Source of the DNA: CAWAYR01 sp050250875
GTDB lineage: Bacteria; Acidobacteriota; Vicinamibacteria; Vicinamibacterales; UBA2999
Reading direction: 5' to 3'
NCBI GenBank assembly: GCA_050250875.1
Contig: JBFWNV010000002.1
Location: 372,001-436,000, forward strand
Length of the DNA: 64,000 bases
This document shows positions 55,987 through 64,000 of this stretch, in pieces. The notes beneath the pieces were generated by a model. The model was not told the origin of the DNA and made no database searches. It saw only the letters and a list, made by a program, of their open reading frames with translations. The translations under genes and the position numbers were made by a program. The stretch's first letter is position 1. Each line of letters begins with the position of its first letter.

Positions 55987-58521
55987 ATGAGACAGCTCCT
56001 GGTGGCGGCGGCGGGCGTCGCAGTGCTCTCCTACGGCGTCGCGGCGAACCGCGGTCAGGCGCCAACGGCCGCCCCGGCAGCGCTGCGTCCTGCCGCTCAG
56101 ACCCTGGCCCAGGCCCCCGCCCGTCCGACGCCGGCGGGCAGCCCGGCAGCACGGCCGGCGATGGTCGCCGCCGAACAGACCCGCCTCGTCACCACCTACT
56201 GCGGCACCTGCCACAGCGAGCGTGGCAAGGCCGGCGGACTGTCATTGGCCAGCTTCGACGCCATGAAGGCGCACGAGCAGCCGGCGGTCATCGAGAAGAT
56301 GATCCGCAAGCTGCGCGCCGGGATGATGCCGCCGCCGGGCGCGAAGCGACCCGCGGCCGCCGAGATCGACCAGCTCGCCGGCGCCCTCGAGGCGCGCATG
56401 GACGAGTTCGCGGCCAGCAACCCCAACCCGGGCTGGCGGCCGTTCCAGCGTTTGACGCGCTCCGAGTACTCGCAGGCCGTCAAGGACCTGCTCGATCTCG
56501 AGGTCGACATCACCTCCTACCTGCCGGCCGACACCCAGGCGCACGGCTTCGACAACATTGCCGAGGCGCAGAGCTTCAGCCCGGCGCTGCTCGACGGCTA
56601 TCTCCGCGCCGCCTCGCAGGTGAGCCGGCTGGCGCTGGGCGACAAGCAGGCGTCACCGACCTCGGCGACCTACCGCGTGCTGCAGGTCGAGTCGCAGATG
56701 CAGTACGTCGAGGGCACGCCGCTCGGCTCGCGCGGCGGGCTGGCCGTCGTCCACACCTTCCCGGCCGACGGCGACTACAAGTTCACGGCGCTGCTGCAGC
56801 GGACGATCAGCGGCGAGCTGTTCGGCAACACCGGCATCTTCATGGCCGGCAGCGACGAGCTGCTCGAGATCTCGATCGACGGCGAGCGCGCCGCGGTGCT
56901 CGAGGTCAAGGCGAGCATGAGCGACGCCTTCGAGCGCGGCTTCGAGATCGACAGCCCGGTGATCCACGTCAAGGCCGGCCCGCAGCGCATCGCCGCGGCG
57001 TTCGTGCCGCGCTCGGTCGGCCCGGTGGACGACCTGATGATGCCGATCGACCACACGCTGGTCGACATGCGCATCGGCACCGGCTTCGGCATCACCTCGC
57101 TGCCGCACATCCAGGACCTGGTGATCTCGGGGCCGATGAAGGTCACCGGCATCTCCGACACGCCGAGCCGGCGCAAGGTCTTCGCCTGCCGGCCGACGGC
57201 CGCCGAGGAAGAGCGCGGCTGCGCCACCGACACGGTGCGCCGCCTCGCCACCCAGGCGTTCCGCGGCCCGGTCAACGCCGCCGACCTGGCCGACCTGATG
57301 AAGTTCTACGACCAGGGCCGCCGGGACGGCGACTTCGAGAACGGCATCCGTCTGGCGCTGCAGGGCATCCTGGCCAACCCGCGCTTCCTGTTCCGCGTCG
57401 AGGAGCAGCCCGACGTGCCCGCCGGCAGCATCTACCGCATCGGCGACCTGGAACTGGCGTCGCGACTGTCGTTCCTCCTGTGGGGCACGGTGCCCGACGC
57501 CGACCTGATCAAGGCGGCGACGTCGGGCGGCCTGAAGACGACCGCCGGGCTCGAGCGCCAGGTGCGGCGCATGCTGGCCGACCCGAAGGCCGAGGCGCTG
57601 GCGACCCGCTTCGGCGCGCAGTGGCTGCGCCTGCAGGACGTCGAGAAGGTGCGGCCCGACGGCATCCTCTTCCCGCAGTGGGACCAGTCGCTCACCGAGG
57701 CGATGCGCAAGGAGACCGAACTGTTCTTCGCCAGCCTGGTGCGCGAAGACCGCAGCCTGCTCGACCTGATCAACGCCGACTACACCTACGTGAACGAGCG
57801 CCTCGCCCGCCACTACGGCTTCCCCAACGTGACCGGGCCGGAGTTCCGGCGCGTGGCGCTGCCGCCGACCAGGCGCGGCGTGCTCACGCAGGGCAGCATC
57901 CTGATGATGACGTCGGTCGCCGACCGCACCTCGCCGGTGCAGCGCGGCAAATGGGTGATGCAGGTGATGCTCGGATCGCCGCCGCCGCCGCCGCCGCCGA
58001 ACGTGCCGGCGCTCGAAGAGACCGGCGGCTCGAGAGACGGCCGCGTGCTCTCGGTGCGCGAGCGCATGGAGGAGCACCGCAAGAACCCGGCCTGCACGTC
58101 GTGCCACCGCGTCATCGACCCGCTCGGCCTGGCGCTCGAGCACTTCGACGTCACCGGCCAGTACCGCATCAAGGACAACGGCGTGCCGATCGACGCCGTC
58201 GGCACGCTCTACGACGGCAGCGAGATGAACGGCGCCGACGGCCTGCGCCAGGCGCTGCTCAAGTACAAGGACGCGATGCTCGCCAGCTTCACCGAAAGCC
58301 TGATGACCTACGCCCTGGGGCGCCACGTCGAGGCCTACGACATGCCGACGGTGCGCGGGATCCAGCGCGACGCCGCCCGCCACGACCACAAGCTGTCCGC
58401 CTACGTGCTCGGCGTGGTGAAGAGCCAGCCGTTCCGCATGATGACCCGCCCGGCCCAGACCGACACGACGGCGCCGGTCGCCGCCGCCCCGATCAACCCG
58501 GTCAACCAGATCAACCGATAG
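55987..58521 (+). CDS. DUF1592-domain (planctomycete-type) cytochrome-like protein
   Basis: 844 residues with a signal peptide. An N-terminal PSCyt1-like cytochrome c domain has heme site C72-x2-C75-H76 (YCGTCHSE). DUF1587 (about 150-215; WRPFQRLTRSEYSQAVKDLLDL), DUF1595/DUF1592 (about 400-590), DUF1588 (about 600-700) and DUF1585 (about 720-800) follow. A second CxxCH (C703, C706, H707) is in PACTSCHRVIDPLGLALEHFD. The pattern is that of exported proteins paired with DUF1552; their biochemical role is unknown. ATG 55987 has GAGG upstream and begins the signal peptide. The last codons (INPVNQINR) are made of GATC-array units, so the repeat has reached into the gene. Confidence 0.9.
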   Translation: MRQLLVAAAGVAVLSYGVAANRGQAPTAAPAALRPAAQTLAQAPARPTPAGSPAARPAMVAAEQTRLVTTYCGTCHSERGKAGGLSLASFDAMKAHEQPAVIEKMIRKLRAGMMPPPGAKRPAAAEIDQLAGALEARMDEFAASNPNPGWRPFQRLTRSEYSQAVKDLLDLEVDITSYLPADTQAHGFDNIAEAQSFSPALLDGYLRAASQVSRLALGDKQASPTSATYRVLQVESQMQYVEGTPLGSRGGLAVVHTFPADGDYKFTALLQRTISGELFGNTGIFMAGSDELLEISIDGERAAVLEVKASMSDAFERGFEIDSPVIHVKAGPQRIAAAFVPRSVGPVDDLMMPIDHTLVDMRIGTGFGITSLPHIQDLVISGPMKVTGISDTPSRRKVFACRPTAAEEERGCATDTVRRLATQAFRGPVNAADLADLMKFYDQGRRDGDFENGIRLALQGILANPRFLFRVEEQPDVPAGSIYRIGDLELASRLSFLLWGTVPDADLIKAATSGGLKTTAGLERQVRRMLADPKAEALATRFGAQWLRLQDVEKVRPDGILFPQWDQSLTEAMRKETELFFASLVREDRSLLDLINADYTYVNERLARHYGFPNVTGPEFRRVALPPTRRGVLTQGSILMMTSVADRTSPVQRGKWVMQVMLGSPPPPPPPNVPALEETGGSRDGRVLSVRERMEEHRKNPACTSCHRVIDPLGLALEHFDVTGQYRIKDNGVPIDAVGTLYDGSEMNGADGLRQALLKYKDAMLASFTESLMTYALGRHVEAYDMPTVRGIQRDAARHDHKLSAYVLGVVKSQPFRMMTRPAQTDTTAPVAAAPINPVNQINR

Positions 58522-58583
58522 ATCTCCAGATCAACAGATTCCGTACCGATCAACCGATCACGAGATCAACCGATCACGAGATA
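58491..58583. repeat. GATC octamer array spanning the DUF1592 stop codon
   Basis: GATC occurs at 58491, 58509, 58521, 58529, 58548, 58556, 58564 and 58572. The 16-base unit at 58548-58563 is repeated exactly at 58564-58579. The first part encodes the end of the DUF1592 protein; the rest fills the gap to the DUF1552 gene. Same family as 39541-39660, but with GATCAACC-type units. Confidence 0.7.
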
Positions 58584-58597
58584 ACAGGACGCCCGCC

Positions 58598-60007
58598 ATG
58601 CTCATCACCAGGAAGAACCTCTCCCGCCGCACCGTCCTGAAGGGGATCGGCGTCACCGCGGCCCTGCCGCTGCTCGAGGCGATGGTGCCGGCGGGTACGG
58701 CGCACGCCAGGACCGCCGCGACCGGCAAGGTGCGGCTGGCCTGCATCGAGATGGTGCACGGCGCCGCCGGCAGCACCGCCTACGGCATGAAGACGAACAT
58801 GTGGTCGCCGGCGGCGACCGGCCGCGCCTTCGACCTGGCGCCCGGCGCGCTGCAGCCGCTCGAGTCGGTGCGCCAGCACCTGACCATCGTCAGCAACACC
58901 GACCTGCGTCAGGCCGAGGCGTTCACGACGCCGGAGATCGGCGGCGACCACTTCCGCGCCAGCGCGGTGTTCCTCACCCAGGCGCACCCGAAGCAGACGA
59001 TGGGCTCCGACGTCCGCGCCGGCATCTCCATCGATCAGCTCTACGCCCAGCGCTTCGGCCAGGACACGCCGATTCCCTCGATGCAGCTGTGCATCGAGCC
59101 GGTCGACCAGGCCGGCGGCTGCGAGTACAACTACTCCTGCGTCTACACCGACTCGATCAGCTGGAGCGACCCCGCGACGCCGTTGCCGATGATCCGCGAT
59201 CCGCGCACGGTGTTCGACCAGCTGTTCGGCGTCGGCGCCACCGCCGAGGAGCGCGCTGCCCGCCGCAGGGAGGATCGCAGCATCCTCGACTCGCTGATGG
59301 GGTCGGTGGGCCGGCTCAAGACCCAGCTCGGCGCCGCCGACCGCGCCCGTCTCGACGACTACCTCGACGACGTCCGCGAGATCGAGCGGCGGATCCAGAA
59401 GGTCGAGGAGTTCAACTCGAGCGGCGAGGCCCGCGAACTGCCCGGCGCGCCGATCGGCGTGCCCGACTCCTACGAGGAGCACGTCAAGCTGATGTTCGAC
59501 CTGCAGGCGCTGGCCTTCGGCAACGACATCACCCGCGTGTTCGCCTTCAAGATGTCGCGCGACGTGTCGGGCCGCGTCTTCCCGGCCACCGGCGTCACCA
59601 CCGGCTTCCACAACGCCAGCCACCACAACGCCCGCGAAGACCGCATCCGCGACTTCAACAAGATCAACAAGTACCACGTCAGCCTGCTGCCGCACTTCAT
59701 CGAGAAACTGAAGACGATGCCCGAGGGCGACGGCACGGTGCTCGACAACACCGTCGTGATGTACGGCTCGCCAATGGGCGATCCGAACGTCCACAACCAC
59801 AAGCGCTGCCCGCTGCTCTTCTTCGGCCACGGCGGCGGCGCGATCAAGGGCGGCCTGCACATCAAGGCCGCCGACGGCACGCCGATGGCCAACAGCTTCG
59901 TCGACCTGCTGCACAAGATCGGCCTCGACGACGTCAAGGCCTTCGGCGACAGCAGCGGCACGCTCGACTTGAACGCCGTGCAGGACACGACGGCGGCGGC
60001 GCAGTAA
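58598..60007 (+). CDS. DUF1552-domain protein, Tat-exported
   Basis: 469 residues. N-terminal twin-arginine signal (NLSRRTVLKGIGVTAALPLLEA), then one DUF1552 domain resembling sulfatase or phosphatase folds in outline. Conserved segments include MYGSPMGDPNVHNHKRCPLLFFGHGGG near the C-terminus and DYLDDVREIERRIQKVEEF in the middle. DUF1552 genes almost always follow DUF1592 genes, as here across the GATC array. Function unknown; cooperation in the envelope with the upstream cytochrome-like protein is inferred from this constant pairing. Confidence 0.9.
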   Translation: MLITRKNLSRRTVLKGIGVTAALPLLEAMVPAGTAHARTAATGKVRLACIEMVHGAAGSTAYGMKTNMWSPAATGRAFDLAPGALQPLESVRQHLTIVSNTDLRQAEAFTTPEIGGDHFRASAVFLTQAHPKQTMGSDVRAGISIDQLYAQRFGQDTPIPSMQLCIEPVDQAGGCEYNYSCVYTDSISWSDPATPLPMIRDPRTVFDQLFGVGATAEERAARRREDRSILDSLMGSVGRLKTQLGAADRARLDDYLDDVREIERRIQKVEEFNSSGEARELPGAPIGVPDSYEEHVKLMFDLQALAFGNDITRVFAFKMSRDVSGRVFPATGVTTGFHNASHHNAREDRIRDFNKINKYHVSLLPHFIEKLKTMPEGDGTVLDNTVVMYGSPMGDPNVHNHKRCPLLFFGHGGGAIKGGLHIKAADGTPMANSFVDLLHKIGLDDVKAFGDSSGTLDLNAVQDTTAAAQ

Positions 60008-60021
60008 GGGAGACCCGGGCC

Positions 60022-61746
60022 ATGCGACGACGGATTCTCGGCGGGATGTTCGCGGCGGTGCTGGGCGCCCTCGCGCTGACGACCACGCTCGGCGCGGTCG
60101 AGGGCACGGTGGCCGACGCGGCCATGAAGGGTGACGTGGCCACGGTGCGGGCGCTGCTCAAGGACGGCGCCGACGTCAACGCCGTGCAGGGCGACGGCGT
60201 GACCGGCCTGCACTGGGCGGCACGCCAGGGTGCCGAGGAGCTGGCCAGCACGCTCATCGTCGCCGGCGCCAACGTCAAGGCGACGACGCGTTTCGGCGCG
60301 ATCACGCCGCTGCACCTGGCCGCCGAGCGCGGCGCGGCGGCCGTGGTGTCGCTGCTCGTCAAGAGCGGCGCCGACGTCAACGCCCGCACCAGCACCGGGG
60401 CGACGCCGCTGATGTTCGCCGCGGCCTCGGGCGACACCGCCGCCATCACCGCCCTGCTCGACGGTGGCGCCGACCTGGAGGCCAAGGAACGCGGCCGCGA
60501 GCAGACGCCGCTCATCTTCGCCGCCGCCGCCAACCGCGTCGACGCCGTGAAACTGCTGCTCGCCCGCGGCGCCGACAAGAACGCGATGACCAGGGTGACC
60601 GACCTGATGGCGCTCAGCGCCAACGGCGAGAACCCCGACGGCCGCAACCTCGCCGCCAAGCCCGAGACCGCCGGCGGCGGGGCCGCGCGCGGGGCCGCGT
60701 CGCGGCGCACCGGCAGCAGCCGGCCCCGCCAGCCGGGCCTCGAGCGCGGCTATCTGATCAACGAGCAGGTGCACACGCAGGGGGGCATGACGCCGCTGCT
60801 CTACGCGGCGCGCCAGGGGTTCGCCGACGTCGCCGTCGCGCTGCTCGACGCCGGGGTCAGCGTGAACCAGCTCAAGGGTGGCGACCGCGTGTCGGCGCTG
60901 CTCACCGCCACCATCAACGGCCACTTCGATCTGGGGGCGCTGCTGCTCGACCGGGGCGCCGATCCCGACCTCTACGCCGAGAACGGCGTCGGGCCGCTCT
61001 ACGCCGCCATCAACCTGATGTGGGCGCCGCGCGCCGGCTACCCGCAGCCGCGCGCCCACCTCAACCAGCGCATCGGCTACCTCGAGTACATGAAGAAGCT
61101 GCTCGACAAGGGTGCCGACCCGAACGCCCGCGTCAACAAGAAGGTCTGGTACACGAGCCACAACTTCGACCTGTCGGGCATCGAAGAGACCGGGTCGACC
61201 GCGTTCTGGCGCGCCGCCTACGCGGCCGATGTCGAGGCGATGAAGCTGCTGATGTCGTACGGCGCCGACCCGCACATTCCGACGGCGAAGCCGCCGGAGC
61301 GCGGCGAGTTCGGCGACGCCGGGCGCCGCGAGATCGTCGACGTATCGGGTGTGCCGCCGGTGCCGCTGGCCGGCCCCGGCATTCCGCCGCTGCTGGCCGC
61401 CGCCGGCGCCGGGTACGGCGAAGGGTTCGCCGGCAACTCGCACCGCTTCGCTCCAGGCGGCATGCTGGCCGGCGTGAAGTTCCTCGTCGAGGTGGCTGGC
61501 GCCGACGTCAACGCCCGCGACCACGAGGGCAACTCGGCGCTGCACCACGCCGCGGCGCGCGGCGACCTCGAGATGGTGAAGTACCTGGTGGAGAAAGGGG
61601 CCGATCCGCTGGTGGTCAACCGCGAAGGCCAGTCCACCGCCGACATGGCCAACGGCCCGGTGCAGCGCATTCAGCCGTGGCCCGAAACGCTCAAGTTCCT
61701 CGAGAGTCTCGGCGCCAGGAACAACCACAAGTGCCTGTCGTGCTGA
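60022..61746 (+). CDS. Exported ankyrin-repeat protein
   Basis: 574 residues with a signal peptide (to about 25). About nine ankyrin repeats are seen (GVTGLHWAARQGAEELASTL, TPLHLAAERGAAAVVSLLVKSGADVNA and others), in blocks at about 27-190, 250-410 and 480-555. The blocks are split by linkers of about 50-70 residues, the first Gly/Arg-rich. The C-terminus ends HKCLSC with two Cys. Exported ankyrin proteins next to DUF1592-DUF1552 genes recur in Acidobacteriota. A binding or scaffold role for the cytochrome-like complex is inference. It starts 14 bases after the DUF1552 stop, with GGGAG upstream. Confidence 0.9.
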   Translation: MRRRILGGMFAAVLGALALTTTLGAVEGTVADAAMKGDVATVRALLKDGADVNAVQGDGVTGLHWAARQGAEELASTLIVAGANVKATTRFGAITPLHLAAERGAAAVVSLLVKSGADVNARTSTGATPLMFAAASGDTAAITALLDGGADLEAKERGREQTPLIFAAAANRVDAVKLLLARGADKNAMTRVTDLMALSANGENPDGRNLAAKPETAGGGAARGAASRRTGSSRPRQPGLERGYLINEQVHTQGGMTPLLYAARQGFADVAVALLDAGVSVNQLKGGDRVSALLTATINGHFDLGALLLDRGADPDLYAENGVGPLYAAINLMWAPRAGYPQPRAHLNQRIGYLEYMKKLLDKGADPNARVNKKVWYTSHNFDLSGIEETGSTAFWRAAYAADVEAMKLLMSYGADPHIPTAKPPERGEFGDAGRREIVDVSGVPPVPLAGPGIPPLLAAAGAGYGEGFAGNSHRFAPGGMLAGVKFLVEVAGADVNARDHEGNSALHHAAARGDLEMVKYLVEKGADPLVVNREGQSTADMANGPVQRIQPWPETLKFLESLGARNNHKCLSC

Positions 61747-61755
61747 GCGCGGCAG

Positions 61756-61817
61756 GGCCGAGCTGAAGCTCGGCCGTGCGAGGGTGGTGACGGGCGGCGG
61801 GGCAACCCGCCGCCCGT
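61756..61817 (+). terminator. Tandem hairpins after the ankyrin gene
   Basis: First stem GGCCGAGC/GCTCGGCC (61756-61763 with 61768-61775) with loop TGAA. Second stem of 12 bp (61790-61801 with 61806-61817) capped by GCAA, a GNRA-type tetraloop. The pair lies 10-70 bases after the stop and probably ends the DUF1592-DUF1552-ankyrin transcript, although the T-run is minimal. Confidence 0.6.
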
Positions 61818-61871
61818 TGCACGTACGGCGGCGCCGGCGACCGCGGCGTCACCCGTCACCCCAGTTCCCCG

Positions 61872-61922
61872 TGTCCCGGCCCCTGGTCCCGGGGCCCCGA
61901 GCCCCGAGCCCCGAGCCCCGGC
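61872..61922. repeat. CCCGAGC heptamer array in the 490-base gap
   Basis: Three exact CCCGAGC units and several degenerate ones in a row, same composition as 1208-1292 and 63921-63949 but in the opposite orientation. Apart from the terminator hairpins, this array and a possible 22-residue ORF, the gap 61747-62236 shows nothing I can assign. Confidence 0.6.
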
Positions 61923-62110
61923 GGCTCTGTTTCAGATCGCATCAGATCGCCGGATCCGCGCGCGCAATAATTGCCCACGGCCCGGCTGGCATTCGGCAGT
62001 TTCCGAAGAGCCGGACGGGGAATTGGCGGGAAATGGCGGCAAGCCGATGCAGGGCACACCGTTTGCTGATGCTGACGGCGAGTCAGCCAACCTCCAAGGA
62101 GCAGCCCAGG

Positions 62111-62179
62111 ATGAGCGCCTTTCTCCCGTCGGCCGGTCCCTTGATGAGTGCCCCCAGCACCAAGGTGGTCTGGACCTAG
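62111..62179 (+). CDS. Possible 22-residue small ORF
   Basis: A 22-codon ORF (starts MSAFLPSAGPLM, ends KVVWT) in the gap between the ankyrin and serine-hydrolase genes. It has AAGGAG nine bases before the ATG, a better ribosome site than most genes here. No homologue comes to mind and no promoter is clear, so it may be chance. It does not overlap another gene. Confidence 0.25.
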   Translation: MSAFLPSAGPLMSAPSTKVVWT

Positions 62180-62236
62180 CCTCTCCCTCGCGCGACGGGG
62201 CCGCGCCCCGTCGCCGTCCGTCGTCCACCCTTCGTC

Positions 62237-63439
62237 TCAGCGCGCGCTCGACATCGGTCGGATCGCCGCCACCACCCGCTTCACGAACTCGGCTTCGTTA
62301 CCGGCGTGCCAGCGCCACACCACGACCAGGTCGTGGTCGGGCGAGATGGTGATGGTGTTGCTGCCGGCGCCGCGCGCGCCGTAGACGTTGGTGGGCAGGC
62401 CCGGGTAGTTCTTGGCCTGCGTGTTCAGCCACCACAGGTAGCCGTAATCGGGGCCGTGCTGACTGGGCGCGATCGCCGCCTTCACGTAGGCCGGCGGCAC
62501 GATCTGCCGGTCGCCCCACTTGCCGCCGCGCAGCCAGAGGTAGCCGAAGCGGGCCATGTCCTGGGCGTTGATCCACACGCCGCCGCCCCACCGCGTGCCG
62601 CCGCTCACCGAGGCGAGTCGCTTGCCGTCCACGTCCACGAAGCTGTTGTGGTACGGGATCCAGCGCCAGGTGTTCGACGCGCCGATCGGGTCCATCACCT
62701 CGCGGCGGAAGACATCGGGCACCGACTCCTTGAAGGTGCGCATCAGAGACAGGCCGAGCCGGTTGATGCGGACGTCGTTGTATTCGTAGTAGGTCCCTGG
62801 ACGCCGCAGCTCACGCGGCTTGCGCTCGCCCTCGCCGAACGCCTCTTTGCCGACGAAGTCGTCCTTCTTGCCGAACATCGTCCCTTCCCATTCGGTCTCC
62901 TGCTGCAGGTGCATCTTCCAGGTGACCAGGGCGTTGCGCGGCGAGTCGTAGCCGCCGTCCTTGACGGTGCGCCCCACCGGCTCCTCGAGATTGGCGATCT
63001 TGCCGTCGCGCACGGCGATGCCGGCGACGGTGGCCATCATGCTCTTGGCCACCGAGTAGGTTGGATCGGTCCAGCTGGTGTCGCCGAACTCGGCGACGAC
63101 GTAGCCCTTGTAGATGACCAGGCCGTTGGTCCGGGTGCGGATGTTGGGCACCGAGCCGAGCATCGAGCCGAAGATGCGTTCCTGGTCGCTGAAATCCATC
63201 GCCCGTGTCGATTCGCGCGACTGCGCGAACTGCACCGCGGCGTCGAGGGCCGCCTGGTCCATGCCCAGCTCGGCGGCCGACTTCTTCGCCCAGCTGCCGG
63301 CCGGCGGGTAGTAGACCGCGGTGGCCGCCGCCTGCTCCGCGGCCAGCGGCGCGACGAGGGCGGAACCGCGATCCAGGGCGACGAGCGACGAACCAACGAG
63401 GGCCAGCGCGGCGACGAGCGAGGTGCGGCGAAGGGTCAT
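62237..63439 (-). CDS. Serine hydrolase, class C beta-lactamase/penicillin-binding-protein type
   Basis: 400 residues, signal peptide at the N-terminus. Catalytic SxxK motif S129-VAK132 (PTYSVAKSMMATVAG), YEYND near residue 222 as the YxN motif, and HAGN near the C-terminus in the place of KTG. Such exported proteins are esterases, peptidases or DD-peptidases; resistance to beta-lactams is not implied. ATG 63439 is preferred over TTG 63445; GGGAGA lies about eight bases upstream. TAGAGT further upstream could be a -10. It follows the M14 gene on the same strand by 76 bases. Confidence 0.87.
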   Translation of the reverse strand: MTLRRTSLVAALALVGSSLVALDRGSALVAPLAAEQAAATAVYYPPAGSWAKKSAAELGMDQAALDAAVQFAQSRESTRAMDFSDQERIFGSMLGSVPNIRTRTNGLVIYKGYVVAEFGDTSWTDPTYSVAKSMMATVAGIAVRDGKIANLEEPVGRTVKDGGYDSPRNALVTWKMHLQQETEWEGTMFGKKDDFVGKEAFGEGERKPRELRRPGTYYEYNDVRINRLGLSLMRTFKESVPDVFRREVMDPIGASNTWRWIPYHNSFVDVDGKRLASVSGGTRWGGGVWINAQDMARFGYLWLRGGKWGDRQIVPPAYVKAAIAPSQHGPDYGYLWWLNTQAKNYPGLPTNVYGARGAGSNTITISPDHDLVVVWRWHAGNEAEFVKRVVAAIRPMSSAR

Positions 63440-63515
63440 GGACAAGGTCTCCCGGCGCGGCGAGCCCGCGCGATCCGCCCTACTCTACACCTGCGCCGGC
63501 TCCGAGAGCGCCGTC

Positions 63516-64000
63516 TCAGTAGGCGGGGCCGAGCAGCACTGCGTTCATGAACAGCAGCATCGACGCCTCGGTGTAGGCGCGGTAGTTCGGGTCTTCGGCG
63601 AAGCCGATGACGTGGCCCTGGCCGAAGGGCTGATGCATGAGGTAGGGCTTGCGCACCAGCAGGTCCTGCCCTTCCGGCCAGACCAGCCCGGAGGCGACCA
63701 GCCGATCCTTGGTGGCGTAGTAGGCGACGTTGCGGCCGGCGTTGAGCTTGATCGGCGCAAACACCCGGGCGCCTTCGATCACCACCTGAGTCTCGGCGTC
63801 GCTGCCGGCGCTCAGCCAGTGGTCGACGTCCACCGTCGCCCGCAGGAGTGCGCCGGGCTGGGCGGCGGGCCGTTCGCGATCGGGCTGGATGGCCTTGTCG
63901 TAGGCGACATCATCGGGATTCGGGGCTCGGGGCTCGGGGCTGGGGCGGGACTCGGGCTTCGCTCCCTGGCCGGCCGGGCGGGCCGACGCGCTGTCGGACG
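63516..64000 (-). CDS. Probable M14 zinc carboxypeptidase, C-terminal fragment (cut by window edge)
   Basis: The frame is open to the window end, so only the last 160 or so residues are present. The C-terminal part (DVDHWLSAGS, VFAPIKL, VASGLVWPEG, LMHQPFGQGHVIGFAEDPNYRAY) resembles the glutamine-amidotransferase-like tail of large acidobacterial M14 carboxypeptidases. The catalytic domain lies outside the window, so the assignment rests on the tail alone. The segment 63921-63949 is a GGGGCTC heptamer array read in frame as a Pro/Glu/Arg-rich linker (SRPSPEPRAPNPDD), an uncommon case of this repeat inside a gene. Confidence 0.65.
   Translation of the reverse strand, partial: SDSASARPAGQGAKPESRPSPEPRAPNPDDVAYDKAIQPDRERPAAQPGALLRATVDVDHWLSAGSDAETQVVIEGARVFAPIKLNAGRNVAYYATKDRLVASGLVWPEGQDLLVRKPYLMHQPFGQGHVIGFAEDPNYRAYTEASMLLFMNAVLLGPAY
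63921..63949. repeat. GGGGCTC heptamer array inside a coding sequence
   Basis: Units GGGGCTC, GGGGCTC, GGGGCTG and GGGCGGG follow each other. They read in frame on the minus strand as a Pro-rich linker of the M14 protein. The same family occurs in intergenic gaps at 1208-1292 and 61872-61922. Confidence 0.6.

Noticed and set aside
62237..63439. Antibiotic resistance gene
   Set aside because: SxxK and YxN motifs only place it in the broad serine hydrolase/PBP family; nothing indicates a true beta-lactamase.

Overview
The window is GC-rich, densely coded DNA from a Gram-negative bacterium. It most resembles Acidobacteriota, probably the Vicinamibacteria (subdivision 6) side. This is inferred from family content, not from a marker gene: large orphan FtsX/MacB-type permeases (ADOP style), a VWFA-related acidobacterial protein, TonB-dependent receptors with an N-terminal carboxypeptidase-regulatory-like domain, a DUF1592-DUF1552-ankyrin trio, and many exported metallopeptidases. 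No rRNA, tRNA, CRISPR array, insertion sequence or prophage was seen. Both edges cut genes: an ADOP permease on the left and a probable M14 carboxypeptidase on the right.

Layout. 1-4.8 kb: end of an ADOP permease, then ilvB-ilvN-ilvC, the first two steps of branched-chain amino-acid synthesis. 5.0-7.3 kb: an exported amidase and a DUF4399 lipoprotein. 7.5-11.1 kb: an aa3-type cytochrome c oxidase operon (subunits I, III, IV, a small CPxC membrane protein, subunit II). 11.2-14.2 kb (minus): aspartoacylase-like protein, LLM flavin oxidoreductase, cupredoxin-like lipoprotein. 14.3-15.7 kb: Rrf2 regulator with a flavoprotein. 15.8-24.3 kb: two TonB receptors (one ZnuD-like), M28 and M48 peptidases, and a second cupredoxin-like protein. 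24.4-28.8 kb (minus): an iron operon (PepSY protein, siderophore receptor, PKHD hydroxylase) behind a promoter flanked by two identical-type dyads. 28.9-43.6 kb: beta-propeller protein, M28-PDZ peptidase, Rieske ferredoxin, fused E1 dehydrogenase, M20 hydrolase, LytS/LytTR two-component pair, M19 dipeptidase, methyltransferase, M23 peptidase, glycine-zipper protein.

43.6-53.1 kb (minus) is the most unusual part. It is a probable five-gene operon: an ECF-like sigma factor; a membrane-anchored anti-sigma/TPR/CHAT protease-like protein; a Tat-exported protein of unknown family; a 1031-residue exported helical protein of unknown family; and a VWFA-domain protein. 53.3-64 kb: a complete ADOP permease, the DUF1592-DUF1552-ankyrin operon, a class C beta-lactamase-like hydrolase, and the end of an M14 peptidase.

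Two genome-level patterns recur. Nine genes have a -10-like hexamer 6-8 bases before the start codon, which predicts leaderless mRNAs. Several intergenic gaps hold arrays of 7-8-base units: GATC octamers, CTAGCGG heptamers and GGGGCTC heptamers. Some arrays run into the ends of coding sequences.
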